A DNA stretch of 64,000 nucleotides from Zingiber officinale (Eukaryota; Streptophyta; Magnoliopsida; Zingiberales; Zingiberaceae). Shown in pieces: positions 1 to 11,029 of this stretch. The notes beneath the pieces were generated by a model. It did not search any database. It was not told the origin of the DNA and saw only the letters and a list, made by a program, of their open reading frames with translations. The translations under genes were made by a program, and so were the position numbers. Numbering within the stretch: the first letter of the stretch is position 1; every line of letters starts with the position of its first letter. Location: contig NC_055987.1 of NCBI RefSeq assembly GCF_018446385.1, positions 29,084,202 through 29,148,201 of the forward strand. Reading direction: 5' to 3'.

Positions 1-1160
1 CCCAAGATTTTTTTCTGAGTACAATCTCTCATGCACTCGTACCCTCATGACTCATTTAACTCTTCTTTGCAGCCTTGACATCTTACATTCAAGCTTACTT
101 CCTTTGGTTCTCGTCCCTCGGATGCATCTAAGCCCGCGGCTCATCCCCAATGTCATCCTTCGCATATGTCTTGAAGTCGCTTCCCTTAGCCCTTGTCCTT
201 GCTTCCTTGTCCACAGTCCCTCGGATGCTCCATCCTTCACGGACCCGAAGGCATTAAGCTGAGTCATATGTGTATCCTACAAACCTGCACACTCACATGC
301 ACATATCAAATAACAAGAGTAAACCTAATTTAAACCCTTTGCCCAAACATCAAAATACATGGTCACACTGGACCATTGGGATTTCTCCAATAGGATCAAG
401 GCTGGCTACAAAGCCGGTGGCCATTGGAGGTGGCTTGGACATGTGCGCACGCGAGAGAGAGAGAGAGATTGGAGTTGCAGCAGGGGAGGTGGCATGCGTG
501 AGGTCCTACGATGGTGTGGTCACGAGAGAGAAGAAGAAACATAAGGTGGAGACCACACAGAGGACATTGGTGAGAGGGGAGTCCTCCACGACGGAGACGG
601 AGTCAGCGTAATCATCCTCATTTGTTGGCCCCCTCCTCCCCTTGAGGCGACGGTGAAATCCTCCAGCCAAAAGCCCCTCCTTTCTCCCTATGAACAATGC
701 CCCATAAATGCCAAAACCCTTAAAATATAAAAAGACCAAACTGCCCATTGCCACCTCTATAATTTCTCTTGGGCCCTTGTGATATATCCGAATCACCTGT
801 GATATTACTAATTGACTGTGTAGATGATTTTGAAAACTTAGCTAGGTTTAACTGGTGAAATGCAGTATACAGTTTCATGGCTCCTTAATTAGAAGCCATT
901 GGCTTAGAGCTTACATTGAGACCAAAACCACTTGTTGTTGATTCAATGCCCAAAGCCCCTTTCTCAAGGAGTTTTCAAATATTTTAGCTATAAGTTAGAT
1001 TATATTTTTCTCACAATATTTGTTATAAATATTATTTATTTTTATAATCACATTATAGGTATGGGTGTGTGAGCACATCATAATTATTGATCCATACCAT
1101 CTTGAACAATTTCCTAGAATCCTATGGTAGAGTTGACCTAACTATCATGTTCACACAATC
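1..1160. other. Left edge, no recognised gene
   Basis: I recognise no gene here. Short open frames overlap on both strands in the first 800 bases with low-complexity or proline/serine-rich translations and no domain signature. A short GA repeat lies at about 453-468. The stretch becomes AT-rich after about 980. It could be the outer part of the transposon whose Ulp1-like gene follows, but no terminal repeat is visible. Confidence 0.4.
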
Positions 1161-3017
1161 AAAAGTTGATAGACCGTGTGAATGCAAATAAAATTATTAT
1201 AGATTTAATTCTAGCAGAGTCAGAGTTGAATTTAGTACCACACTGGACTCCTCCAACTCAAGGCCTTGAGTTGGTTGTCCAAGGATCTTCACATCAAGCC
1301 CAAGAAGGTATACTGTAGTGCCCAGAGATGGTAGACTGTAGTCAGTGCAAGGAAAAGAGAGAACAAATTAAAAATTTAAAGCAACAATTACATAGAGCTA
1401 TTAAAAGTTTGGAGGATGCTAATAGCAACATGACAATGGTCATAAATGAAAAGGATAGTTTCTTAACAGCAAAGGATATTTTACTTGCTGAGATGGAGTG
1501 CATGCTTAAAGAAAAAGATCTTCAAATAAGTGAACTTTGTGAGTTATGAGATAGGAGTGACAAAATTGCTGACACTAGCAATGTTGTTGTGGACAATAAA
1601 ATTTTAATTGTAAAAGACAAAATCATAGCCAATGTCGAAAATAAAATCAAAGAGCTCTAAAAAGTACTGCAAAGCAAGGTCTCAGAAGAGCCAGGAGCAT
1701 CCCCTACCATGGATAAAGAGGGCATAAAACCTAATTCGCCAAGACTACCAACTAATTTTGGACTAGGCCCCAAGAGAAAGAGAACTTAGAGAAAATAAAT
1801 ATATGAGGGTAAAAAAAAAAGACAAATGGATTGTTCAAGATGTAGAACCAGAAGCTCCTATTCCATCAAAGACTGAAGACACATGTTCATCAAATATAGA
1901 AATTAAATGTGTTGAACTGAAGATGCTCAAGACCAAAATATTAAAGGTAGGGTCAATTGTAGGTAATTCGTTCTTTTGTAATCCTTAATAACAGGTTAAT
2001 ATTTGAATTTTTTCAGCAAGTGAAGACATTTTTAAGAAGAATAAAGATGGTGTGATAGTAGGTGCATTATTGATGCTAAGCCAGTTAAAGTAAGTTAGTT
2101 GGTAGCGTAATTGCATAATCATATAAACCAATGATGATTATTGCAGTTGAATAATATTTAATAATGCTAACTTTTGTTTGACTGATTATGTAGGGTTACG
2201 GTGCTTCTAATATGGTCCAACGATACTTTCTCATTAGATATACATTCATTTATGACAATATTTGATTAACTCAATACACCAATGGAGATTGTATAAATGC
2301 TTATTGGACTATTCTAGCTAATGAAGCCAAAACCTCTAACTCACCATACTACCCATCCATATTTTGTGGGGTTAGATTTGAAGTAAGTACTTGAGCACCC
2401 TATCTTGTTTTTATATATATTGGATGTAGTTAACTAAAATTTTATCTTGTTTACATAGGAAATGTTTGGAATGATGCATGTGGGCGCATTGAAACAAAGT
2501 GCTAAAACTGATGAAGACAAGCCTATTAGATATATTTTCTGTCCTCTAAATAATGAAGATGATCATTGACATCTAATGGTTATAGACCTAGAGGAAGTTT
2601 ATATAATTCATTATAACTCTCTCGACTCACAAAAAATTACACTGCTATTTTTGATAAAACTTTAAGTATTACGTTACACACACACACACACACACACACA
2701 ATAAGAGTTGGATATGTATTGATTACCAATGTCATTTATGTGTAGGTGTCATTTTTGAAGGAGCTAAACGGGTCATTCTATCACATATGGCATCGTGGTT
2801 TAGCACCTTTCTCCGGGAGAGACTTTAAATCGATTAAAGTAAATAATCCCACACAAAGTAAATCGTAAGTATTTGTTTATGTTCCATCATCTTTATCACA
2901 AAATAGACTTTTACAAATTTAATATTGTTTTCTTGTAGGTTAGATTGCGCTTTTTTTTATGATACGCTATGTAGAGAGTTTGGTGTTTCAGAGATCAATG
3001 TACTTTATCCAAGTTAA
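1160..3017 (+). pseudogene. Decayed Ulp1-like cysteine protease gene of a plant DNA transposon
   Basis: The 5' part (about 1328-1549, continuing past a stop at 1547) encodes a Lys/Glu-rich coiled coil. The 3' part is a split C48/Ulp1-type peptidase domain. The catalytic His lies in DDH just before 2567, where the expected Trp codon is TGA. A stretch reading VYIIHYNSLDS follows, in which the usual catalytic Asp of YDSL appears as Asn. The catalytic Cys is in KSLDCAFF (Cys codon 2946-2948). The protein ends with a stop at 3015-3017. Introns still have consensus borders: GTAAGT at 2865 and an AG ending at 2938 join to restore KSLDC exactly, and another runs from about 2380 to 2459. Ulp1-like domains of this kind are known as passengers of plant Mutator-like and some CACTA transposons. 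With in-frame stops at 1547, 1658 and 2567 it is not functional. No transposase domain is seen, so the parent element is unknown. Confidence 0.65.
2676..2701. repeat. (CA)n microsatellite
   Basis: Thirteen uninterrupted AC/CA dinucleotides inside a probable intron of the Ulp1-like gene remnant. Confidence 0.9.
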
Positions 3018-3242
3018 AATGAGAGCTTATAGATTTAGGTTTGAACATAAAATAATGACTGACAAAAACTTTAACTTGTAAATTGTTTATTTGTAATTAA
3101 AAATACATGTAATATGTTGTTCTTGTAATGATATACTATTTGTTTAATGTATATTGTTTTGTATCAAATTTTAGTTAAACGGTTGTAAAATTTTTGAACT
3201 ACATTTCTATGTTTCAAAGTTTGATGTTTTAGAGTTTAAACA
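3018..3242. other. AT-rich spacer after the Ulp1-like remnant
   Basis: AT-rich sequence between the stop codon at 3017 and the tandem array. It could be the 3' UTR of the decayed gene. Nothing else is recognisable. Confidence 0.4.
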
Positions 3243-4803
3243 GAGATATGGTCTCAAGTTTTAGATATCAGGATCAAAAATTTGGTAGTGATCGGTTGAA
3301 TAAAGTGGCCAAGGTCCCAACCTATCAGACCCTCGTTAGGCCTGACATGATACCATATCAGGTTCACATTGGGCTTGATATTATCCCATATCAGGCCCAC
3401 AATCAAGCTAAATTTTTTTGTAACATTCAATCACATCTATAGAGCTTTAAATAAGTAATGGATAACATCATTGAAGTCCTTGCAAGACTAGAAACTCACG
3501 GACTTGAAATGGGTGCAATTGGACCTGTCTAGGTCCATTAGTGAATTTTGACTGAAACCCACTGATGACCCTAGGATATTTGGATTTCTTCAAATTCACG
3601 TTCCCTAGGAATGTTTTAAAGAGGAGAAGCTAGATATGATGTCAAAATTTAGTTGTAACCACTACAAATGAAATTCTTGCTCCATGCCAGTTGGCACAGA
3701 ACATGTGTAACTTAAGGATTTTAATGAACAACACACCCTGTCAAATTTTAATTTACAAAAACAACAACCACCAATTTATTTTTAAGTCAAAACTTAGTTA
3801 GAGATTTATGCTAAATTACAATAATATTAAAAATTTCCAATCACATGTAGTAGAATTCAAATTAGTGTTGGACCTAGCCTATTTAACTTTCTAAACTATT
3901 TCACAATCCTTAGTAAGTTTTTAGATTATAGAACGGAGATATAATCTCAAGTTTTAGATATCCAAATAAAAAACTTGGTAGTGATTGGTTGACAAAGCGG
4001 CCAAGGTCCCAACCTATCAGACCCACGTTGGGCCTAATATGATACCATATCAGGCCCAATGTGAGCTTGATATTATCCCATATTAGGCTAAATTTTTTTG
4101 TAATGTTTGATCACCTCTAGAGAGCTATAAATAAGTAATGGATAACATCATTGGAATCCTTGCAAGACCAGAAACACACAAGACTTGAAATGGGTGCAAT
4201 CGGACCTATCTAGATCCATCAGTGAATTTTGACTAAAACCCACTGATGACAATAAGGTACTTGAATTTCTTTAAATTCACATTTTCTAGGAAGGTTTGAG
4301 AGAGGAGAAGCTAGATATGGTGTCAAAACTTAGCTGTAACCGCTACGATTAAAGTTCTTGCTCCGTGCCAGTTGGCATAGAACATGTGTACCTTAAGGAT
4401 TTTAATGAACAACATACCCTGTCAAATTTTAATTTACAAAAACAGCAACCACAAATTTATTTTTAAGTCAAAACTTAGTTAGAGATTTAAACTAAATTAC
4501 AATAATATTAGAAATGTCTGATCAAACGCTATAGACTTCAAATCCAATGTTAGATCTAATCTATTTGAATTTCTAAACTATTTCACAATCTGTAGCAAGT
4601 TTTTAGATTATAGAATGGAGATATGGTAGCATGTTTTTGATATTGGGATCAAAAACTTGGTAGTGATTGGTTGAACAAAGCAACCAAGGTCTCAACCTAT
4701 CAGGCCCACAATCAGGCTGAATTTTTTCATAATGTTCGATCACCTCTAAAGAGTTATAAATAAGTAATGGATGACACCGTTGGAATCCTTGCAAGACAAA
4801 AAT
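3243..4803 (+). repeat. Tandem repeat array, left part (units of ~660-690 bp)
   Basis: Units start with a sequence close to GAGATATGGTCTCAAG at 3243, 3936 and 4618. They share blocks such as CTTGGTAGTGATTGGTTG, CCATATCAGGCCCA and a GACTTGAAATGGGTGCAAT block. The third unit stops at 4803 and continues at about 30144 after the nested insertions. Within each unit a subrepeat of about 30 bp (TGATACCATATCAGGCCCA-like) occurs two or three times. No protein coding is evident. It may be the terminal region of the transposon carrying the Ulp1-like gene, or a local satellite-like expansion. Confidence 0.85.
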
Positions 4804-6734
4804 TGTAAGGCCTCCCAAGTGTTAATTAAGGAATTTAATTTAAAAAAAGTAATAATAAATTAAGGTCTCACGAGCGTTAATAAAGGAATTTATTTACTAA
4901 ATTTTCTACAAATTTTAGGGATTATTTTTAGAATTTTAAATGAACTTGTATGACACGTTCAAGGGGATAGGGGTACGAAGTTTGGTGGAAGATATGATAC
5001 CCAATTAAATTAGGAGTTAATTAACTTAATTACCCTATGTTAGAATTTAATAACCTAGATATAAAACCCTTATTTTTGCCCGATTCACTCCACTGTACAC
5101 CGAAATCGTCGTCTCCTCCATTTCACCCTAGCTCCACCATTTCGACGAAGTTCTTCCCAGTGTCTTGAGGTCCGGCCTAGCATCATCCGATGCTGACGAT
5201 CTCACGGAGGAGGCTATGACTAGACGCAGAGGTCTCCATCCACCTCACCCTGGTGCGAGAGTGGGCGAGTGCTTTCGACAGTGGCAAGAGGTAGAGAAAG
5301 CAAGTTCATTTCCCTATAAAAGTGTGAGATCCATGAGGTAAGGGGGTAGGAACCTAGGAGAGGTTGATGTGCTTATCTTTAGGGTTCAATTGATTGAATG
5401 TATTGCAATTCGATTTTACCCCGTGTTGTTCTTGATTCGACTTGGTTTCTGTGATGTTATTGACTACTTGAATGAGCCGCGTTTGAGGTTTCCGTGATGT
5501 TCATGCTTCATTCAGTGAGGTTTTTCCGAATTTCCACCATGGATTGGGCGTTGTAATCGAGATTTGGTTTTGTTGGGAATTTCCACATTGCTCTTGTTGG
5601 TTCTTGCGTCTCGTTTTGGTTTCCAGCATCAAATTTGGGGATTTTTTGATTGAATTGGTTGCTTCCCTATCCTCTCTGGTTGTTCGAGTCCCTGGACAGA
5701 AGTTTTGGTGATTTAGGTGTGGGTTAACGATGCTTGGTTCTTTCAGCTGCTTTCGGAAGTTTCGAGATAGGTTGTGGACAAATTTGGGTTTGATCGGCCA
5801 TGCTTTACATTTTTATTCTGGATTTTGGATAGATAGTAGTTGTTGTTCGATTTTGAGGATTCATCTTGCTACCATATGATGTCTTCAGATCGTGGATAGA
5901 ATTGGCTAGGTTTGAATGGATTGTGATATGATCTCGAGTGTTGTTCCTGATAAGGTTTGTTTCATGAAGATGTTCTTTGAAATTTTGGTAAGTTTTTGGT
6001 GGATTAAGCTTTGAATGATATCATTTTTCTACCTTCCCTATTTTTGTAAAGTTTGGTCAGAATTACGATAGTGAAGGTTAGGATGTGTTCGAAGAAGTTC
6101 ATGACTCTTCTATTGTGAAGGCTAACGTTTTGTTGCTTCTTGTGGCTTTCAGAATTTTGGTGCTGATTGGAAGTGTTTGTCGTGATTCTTGTAGTTCATT
6201 TATAGGTGTTGCCTTGAGAATTGTTTTCCTCCATTTTTGTTAATTTTTATGTATGCTGGTGGTATGAATAGATCTATTTTGTTTTTAAGATTTCAATGCT
6301 TATAGAATAAATGGATGAAAACATACTTCTATTGGTTTCTTTCAAAATAGGAATGTTTACAGAATGAATGGAATGAATATGCATGATCAATTGTTTACCG
6401 TATAATGTGGATAGATTATGTTTTCTTATGTCGCTAATTAGATGGGTATGAACAAATGTGGTGTCAGTATGAGATGGGTGCCTCGGGATGAATTCTGGGG
6501 AAGACCCTTCTAAATATGACTGATACTATAATTTATGACTGATACTGTAATTTATATTAGCTTTGACTATATGACTACATGTTCTCCTAGGAGGTACCTC
6601 TAGGGTCATGAGAATGATTGACTGACTCAAATAGTGGTTACCGGATTTGTGACATATCCACCCTTATTAGCTATGTAGACTCTTTTACGTATCATATTTC
6701 CCTTTCTGTTTTGTAATTGAGTTTATGTTCTATG
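4804..6734 (+). mobile_element. Element H, left part: probable Gypsy-type solo LTR split by element A
   Basis: H begins TGTAAGGCCTCC where tandem unit three breaks. Its layout matches solo LTR C further right: TGTAAG start, AT-rich first 250 bp, then a pyrimidine-rich leader-like stretch (about 5080-5180), then long T/G-rich non-coding sequence. It has no ORF, PBS or PPT. An internal near-duplication occurs at 4805-4846 and 4860-4900. It continues at 29740 after element A. The far end lacks a clean CA, so the solo-LTR call is tentative. Alternatives are a truncated LTR or a different non-coding insertion. Confidence 0.5.
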
Positions 6735-9357
6735 TGTTAGAGTATATACTAATAGCCTAGCTTTTTGTAAACATTTATTTTGAAATAAAGAATCACATTG
6801 GTCAAATGTCTACATTTAAATGCTAAGTGCAGTTGTTCAATTAATTTATATTATAGATAACATGGTGTGTGGTGTCACACACAGAAGATCATGTTATCAA
6901 TTTCTTATAAATTATAAACAGTAGCTCACGACTAAGATGGATAGGAATAAACCATTGAAATAGTCGTAGTGTAATTTGGTATTAGTTTATCTTGACTATA
7001 AAATTACACTAGTACTCTGAGTGTATTGAGCAAGACCATTTAAAATAAGTTCTTTTTATACTGACTGCATAAAAAAATAAAACCTTTGTTATTATGGAAG
7101 TGTGTACTCTTAATCATGATATAATAACAAGCACATATATTTAATATTTATTTCTTTAATTTATCAAAGGGTGCAATTTAGCTCGTTAAATCAAGAGGTC
7201 CGATATGTTGGGAAATGATATTATTTATATAGTGTGTTGTTGATTATAGAATGAAACTGTGCCCTAGTAATCTAGGTTGATGATGTCCCCTTAAGGAGCT
7301 CATAAGGATTGTCATGTAAACTCTGCAGGTGGACTTAGTCCGGCATGACAATGAAGATGAGTGGTACTACTCTTGGAGCTAGATATTAATTAAGTGAGTT
7401 GTCAGTAACTCATTTAATTGGTGGACATTCTATATCTTAAACACAGGAAGACTAACACACTCATGATAAGAAGGAGCCCATATAGTAATATCGGATTGGT
7501 GCTGTAGTTCAATAACAACTATTTAGTGGAATGAGATATTATTGATGAACTCGAGTTGGGTGTTCAGGGTGAACACGGGAAGCTCAAGTTCATCGAGAGA
7601 CCAAAACCAATTCCTCCTCTCGGTCCCTATCGTAGCCTCTTATTTATAAAGTCTTATACCCACCTATACTCACTTTCTTACCCATCCTTAGGTGGTCGAG
7701 CAAGCCAAGCTTGGAGCCCAAGCAAGGGCCGGCCAAGGTAAACCTTGGATGGACCAAGTGGTGGCCGACCCTAGCTTAGAGCCCAAGCTTAGGTGGTCGA
7801 CCACATAAAAAATAAAAGGAGTTTATTTTAAAATCTTTCCTTATGCGGAAGCCATGGTTTAAAAGAGAGTTTAAAGTTTAAATTTTTTCTTTTATAGCTT
7901 TCTACAAAAGAATAAGAGAAATGTTTGATATCTTTCCTTATTTGTAGTTAAAAGGAAGATTTTAATTTTTGATAAAACTTTTTTTTTTTTGTAACCATCC
8001 TCATGGTTTTAAAAGAGAGTTTTAAAATTTAAATATTTCCTTTTATAGTTTTCTACAAATGATTAAGAGAAAGATTTGATATCTTTCCTTATTTATAGTC
8101 AAAAGGAAGATTTTAATTTTGGATAAACTTTCCTTATTGTCATTCATCCACATGTTTTAATAGAGAGATTTTAATTTATAAAAGTTTCCTTTTATAACTA
8201 CCCATGAAGAGAATTTTTAAAGAGAAATTTTTATTTTAAAAATTTTTGAAAATAAATTAGGAAGTTTTAATTTTGTGTTTAAAACTTTCCTTATTTAGAG
8301 GATTTGAAATGGACGGCTACATTAATAGAAGAAAAGGAATTTTTTTATTAATTAAATTTTCCTTTCATTGGCAAGGAAAATAAGGAAGTTTTTATTAAAA
8401 CTTTTCTTATTTGCCAAGACCAAGGAATATAAAAGAGAGTGTAGAGGTGCCTCACCTCATTACAATACATCTTCTATTATTCCCCTCTTCCTTGGTGGTG
8501 GCCGACCCTCTCTTCCTCTTCCTCTTCCTCTCCTATTCTTCTTCCTTGTGTGGCCGACGACATCTTCATCTCAAGGAGCTGGTGGCCGGATCTTGTTAGA
8601 GGAAGAAGGAGAGATAAAAGGCTTTGTTTCTTAGCATTTCTTAGAGCTTGGTTGGTGGCCGAAAGTTTTTCATCTCTTGAAGATAGGTGGTGGCCGAAAC
8701 TTGCTTGGAGAAGAAGGAAGTTTCGGTGGATTCTCGTCTCGGTAGATCGTCGCCCACATGACGTCCGAGATAAGAAGAGGAATACGACAGAAGATTGAGA
8801 GGTCTATAAGTTACAAAAGGTTTAACTAGTTATTAGTTTCCGCATCATAACTAGTTCATCCTTTTGTTTAGATCTTGAAATACCAAACACAAGAGGCTAA
8901 CGTTTCTAGGTTTCGAATTTATGATTCGAGTTTGTGTTTCTTTTGTTTTTTCGATCTTGTGATTCGATTGTTCTTAATGGTTAAACCTAGGGTTACTATA
9001 AGGAGATTAAATATTGAATTTCGTTGAAAGACTTTGTCTAGGAAGTGGTGGATGCTCCCATAACTAAGAAGGCCTAGTGCCTCGCCATTTTTAATCTGGA
9101 AGCCGATCTCTGAAATAAATATTTAATCAAATTTGTAACATAGGTGGATTTGGATTAATAATGTTAAGCATCGTTTGCAATCCAAGTCTAAATCTCTAAG
9201 AATAGATAAGTTGAATTTGGAATCAATAATGTTAAGTTCTGTTTGTGATTCCAAATTTAATTTCTAAAGAACACAATAGGTTGTTAGGAATAGTTTAGGA
9301 CTTGCACAAAATTTTTATACAGGGGAATCAGTACGATATTCCGAGTAGCAACCAACA
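6735..9357 (+). repeat. 5' LTR of element A
   Basis: The LTR starts TGTTAGAGTATATACT and ends ACCAACA. It is 2623 bp, nearly identical in length to the two pieces of the 3' LTR added together (587 + 2035 bp). It carries one clear TATA box and is AT-rich upstream (7800-8400). Short ORFs in it overlap the promoter and are not convincing genes. Confidence 0.95.
8428..8434 (+). promoter_or_regulatory. TATA box of element A 5' LTR
   Basis: TATAAAA in the context GGAATATAAAAGAGAG. The same site is kept in the LTRs of F (40743) and G (62177, minus). In A's 3' LTR the equivalent site reads TGTAAAA at about 28808, a mutation. Confidence 0.7.
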
Positions 9358-9359
9358 AT

Positions 9360-9371
9360 TGGTATCAGAGC
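9360..9371 (+). other. Primer binding site of element A (initiator Met tRNA)
   Basis: TGGTATCAGAGC two bases after the LTR end, the usual match to the 3' end of initiator-Met tRNA in plant Copia elements. Confidence 0.95.
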
Positions 9372-9531
9372 TAGAGTTTGCCTCTGTGTGTTTGGTTTTC
9401 AGTTTAATTATGCACATGTCATACATATTTTAGGTAGGATAATAGTAGGATGTGCAAATAGATTTAACTCTGTGGTTGTAGGCATTCTAGATCTAACTAT
9501 TATGACCCTAATGTGATTGTGTGTGATTGGA

Positions 9532-9550
9532 CCCTCGAACATGTCGAGGG
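9532..9550 (+). other. Leader hairpin of element A with ACATGT loop region
   Basis: CCCTCGA pairs with TCGAGGG around a 5-base loop ACATG; the palindrome ACATGT spans the loop. It lies about 170 bases after the PBS. Equivalent hairpins occur in F and G. A role in RNA dimerisation or packaging is inference. Confidence 0.6.
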
Positions 9551-10255
9551 TATTTTATGTGTGTGCATGATTGTATGTATTAAATACAGCAGGAGCTGTA
9601 TTAGTTTTAGGATTTTACATTTTTTTTCCGATCTAGATTACATGTACATTCCTTTGTGGAATATAGGATCGATATATGTAAAATTCTATTTTTGTTGCAG
9701 ATCGTATCCTTGCGAGGCGTGGTATTATTTGTGCACCAGAGGTATAGCGGAAAAAGAAGCAAGATAGATGCGATAACTTGACCCGATTGTGATGGCTAAA
9801 GATGACAGCAGATAGGGTTGGTTGCACACGGAGGACAGTGAAGACAAATGTCATAATAGTTGGAAAATTATTTTTCCATATTTATTGCTTTATTTGCTGT
9901 GATGTGTGTGTGCATGGTTAAAATTCCTCACCTTAAATAACTAAGTGAGAGAGGGATTAGTAAATAAATTCCACGGTCTCCATTACTGATTTGTAAGTGA
10001 TGCAACAAACTTGCGTGTTGGCTCTGAGTGCCTCCCTCCACAACGGATGAGTTTGTTTGCAGATCACTAGATCAAACTTCCTTTATGGATGATTATAGAA
10101 AATTATTTAGGAGCATGTGATCTTCTTCAACTGAAGGAGCACAATCCTATTTAATGGACTAAGTATCAAGTAATGGTATACATTTAGGCACATTTAATAG
10201 TATTCTTCCCAACGGAGTCACTGCTATTATTTGTGTGACCAAAGGAAAAACAACT

Positions 10256-10304
10256 ATTAATTTTATTTGTCATAAAGTTAGGATGACAAGATAATAAAAT
10301 TAAT
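10256..10304 (+). other. Long leader stem-loop of element A
   Basis: An 18-base left arm (10256-10273) pairs with 10283-10304 apart from a 4-base bulge; the loop is AAAGTTAGG. A second perfect 7-bp stem follows at 10321-10339 (TACAAAT/ATTTGTA). Both are kept in F and G just upstream of gag. Confidence 0.55.
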
Positions 10305-10473
10305 GGATAAAAGCTCCTCTTACAAATGTTGAATTTGTATACGTCCACACTATCGTGACATGCAAAATTTACGACATTTTGAGGTGTTGGTAAATTTAAA
10401 TAATATTGTTTGAGAAATCAATATTATTCTAAATTTAGATTCTTGACCAAAAGTTTATTTTGTGATTCTTAGG

Positions 10474-10935
10474 ATGACTTTCAACCCACTGGTTATTATA
10501 CTGAAAGAGAATAAATTTACTGGTCCCAATTACATAGATTGGAAAAGAAACCTGGACATTGTCCTAACTGCTGAAGGCTATAAGTTTGTACTGTTAGAGG
10601 TCTGCCCTTATGTGCCTAATAGAGATTCTAGTGAAGAGGAGATTGAGTATCATACGAAATGAGTTAAGTCAGATGAGATGGTGCGGAGTTATATTTGGCT
10701 TTTATATCAAATGTGTTGCAACATCAGCATTAGACCATGCCTACTGGCCATGACATGATGTACAATCTCAAGGAACTCTTCGAACACTAGAATAAGGTTG
10801 ACAGGAAAGACTGTATGATCTCTAAGTACTGGACTAAAAGTGGGAATGAAGAAGTCGAAAGACAAGTGCTTCATTTACAAGCAGTCTGGACATTTATAGG
10901 CAGACTGCCCTCGTAAGAAGAGAACAATATAGGTA
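10474..10935 (+). pseudogene. gag remnant of element A
   Basis: The start is the ATG of MTFNPL, matching the gag starts of F and G. The first about 63 codons are open (KENKFTGPNYIDWKRNLD), then stops appear from 10660. Comparison with F shows that several hundred bases of the capsid-like UBN2 region are missing: the sequence jumps from the EEEIEYH segment to a degraded zinc-knuckle region near 10850-10915. There KCFIYKQSGHL replaces the CFICKQAGHW form, so the first knuckle's second Cys is lost. Gag would form the particle that packages element RNA. This copy cannot make it. Confidence 0.8.
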
Positions 10936-11029
10936 TATCTTATTCTCTAGTAGTTGGAACATGTTTAATGGTGTTATCTATCGATACTTGGCGTGTAGAT
11001 ATAATAACCATTAATCATGTCTGTAAATC

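Noticed and set aside
46..800. Short ORFs at the left edge
   Set aside because: They overlap on both strands with no recognisable domain, and composition explains them.
8368..8798. Open frames in the A-type LTRs (also 28747-29175, 40768-41034, 62011-62244) with similar starts such as RKIRKFLLK
   Set aside because: The frame starts upstream of the TATA box and spans the promoter, so the LTR transcript would not contain its start. Similarity reflects LTR homology, and lengths and frames differ between copies.
9360..9371. TGGTATCAGAGC sites as tRNA genes or promoters
   Set aside because: They are 12-base primer binding sites next to LTRs; no tRNA fold surrounds them.
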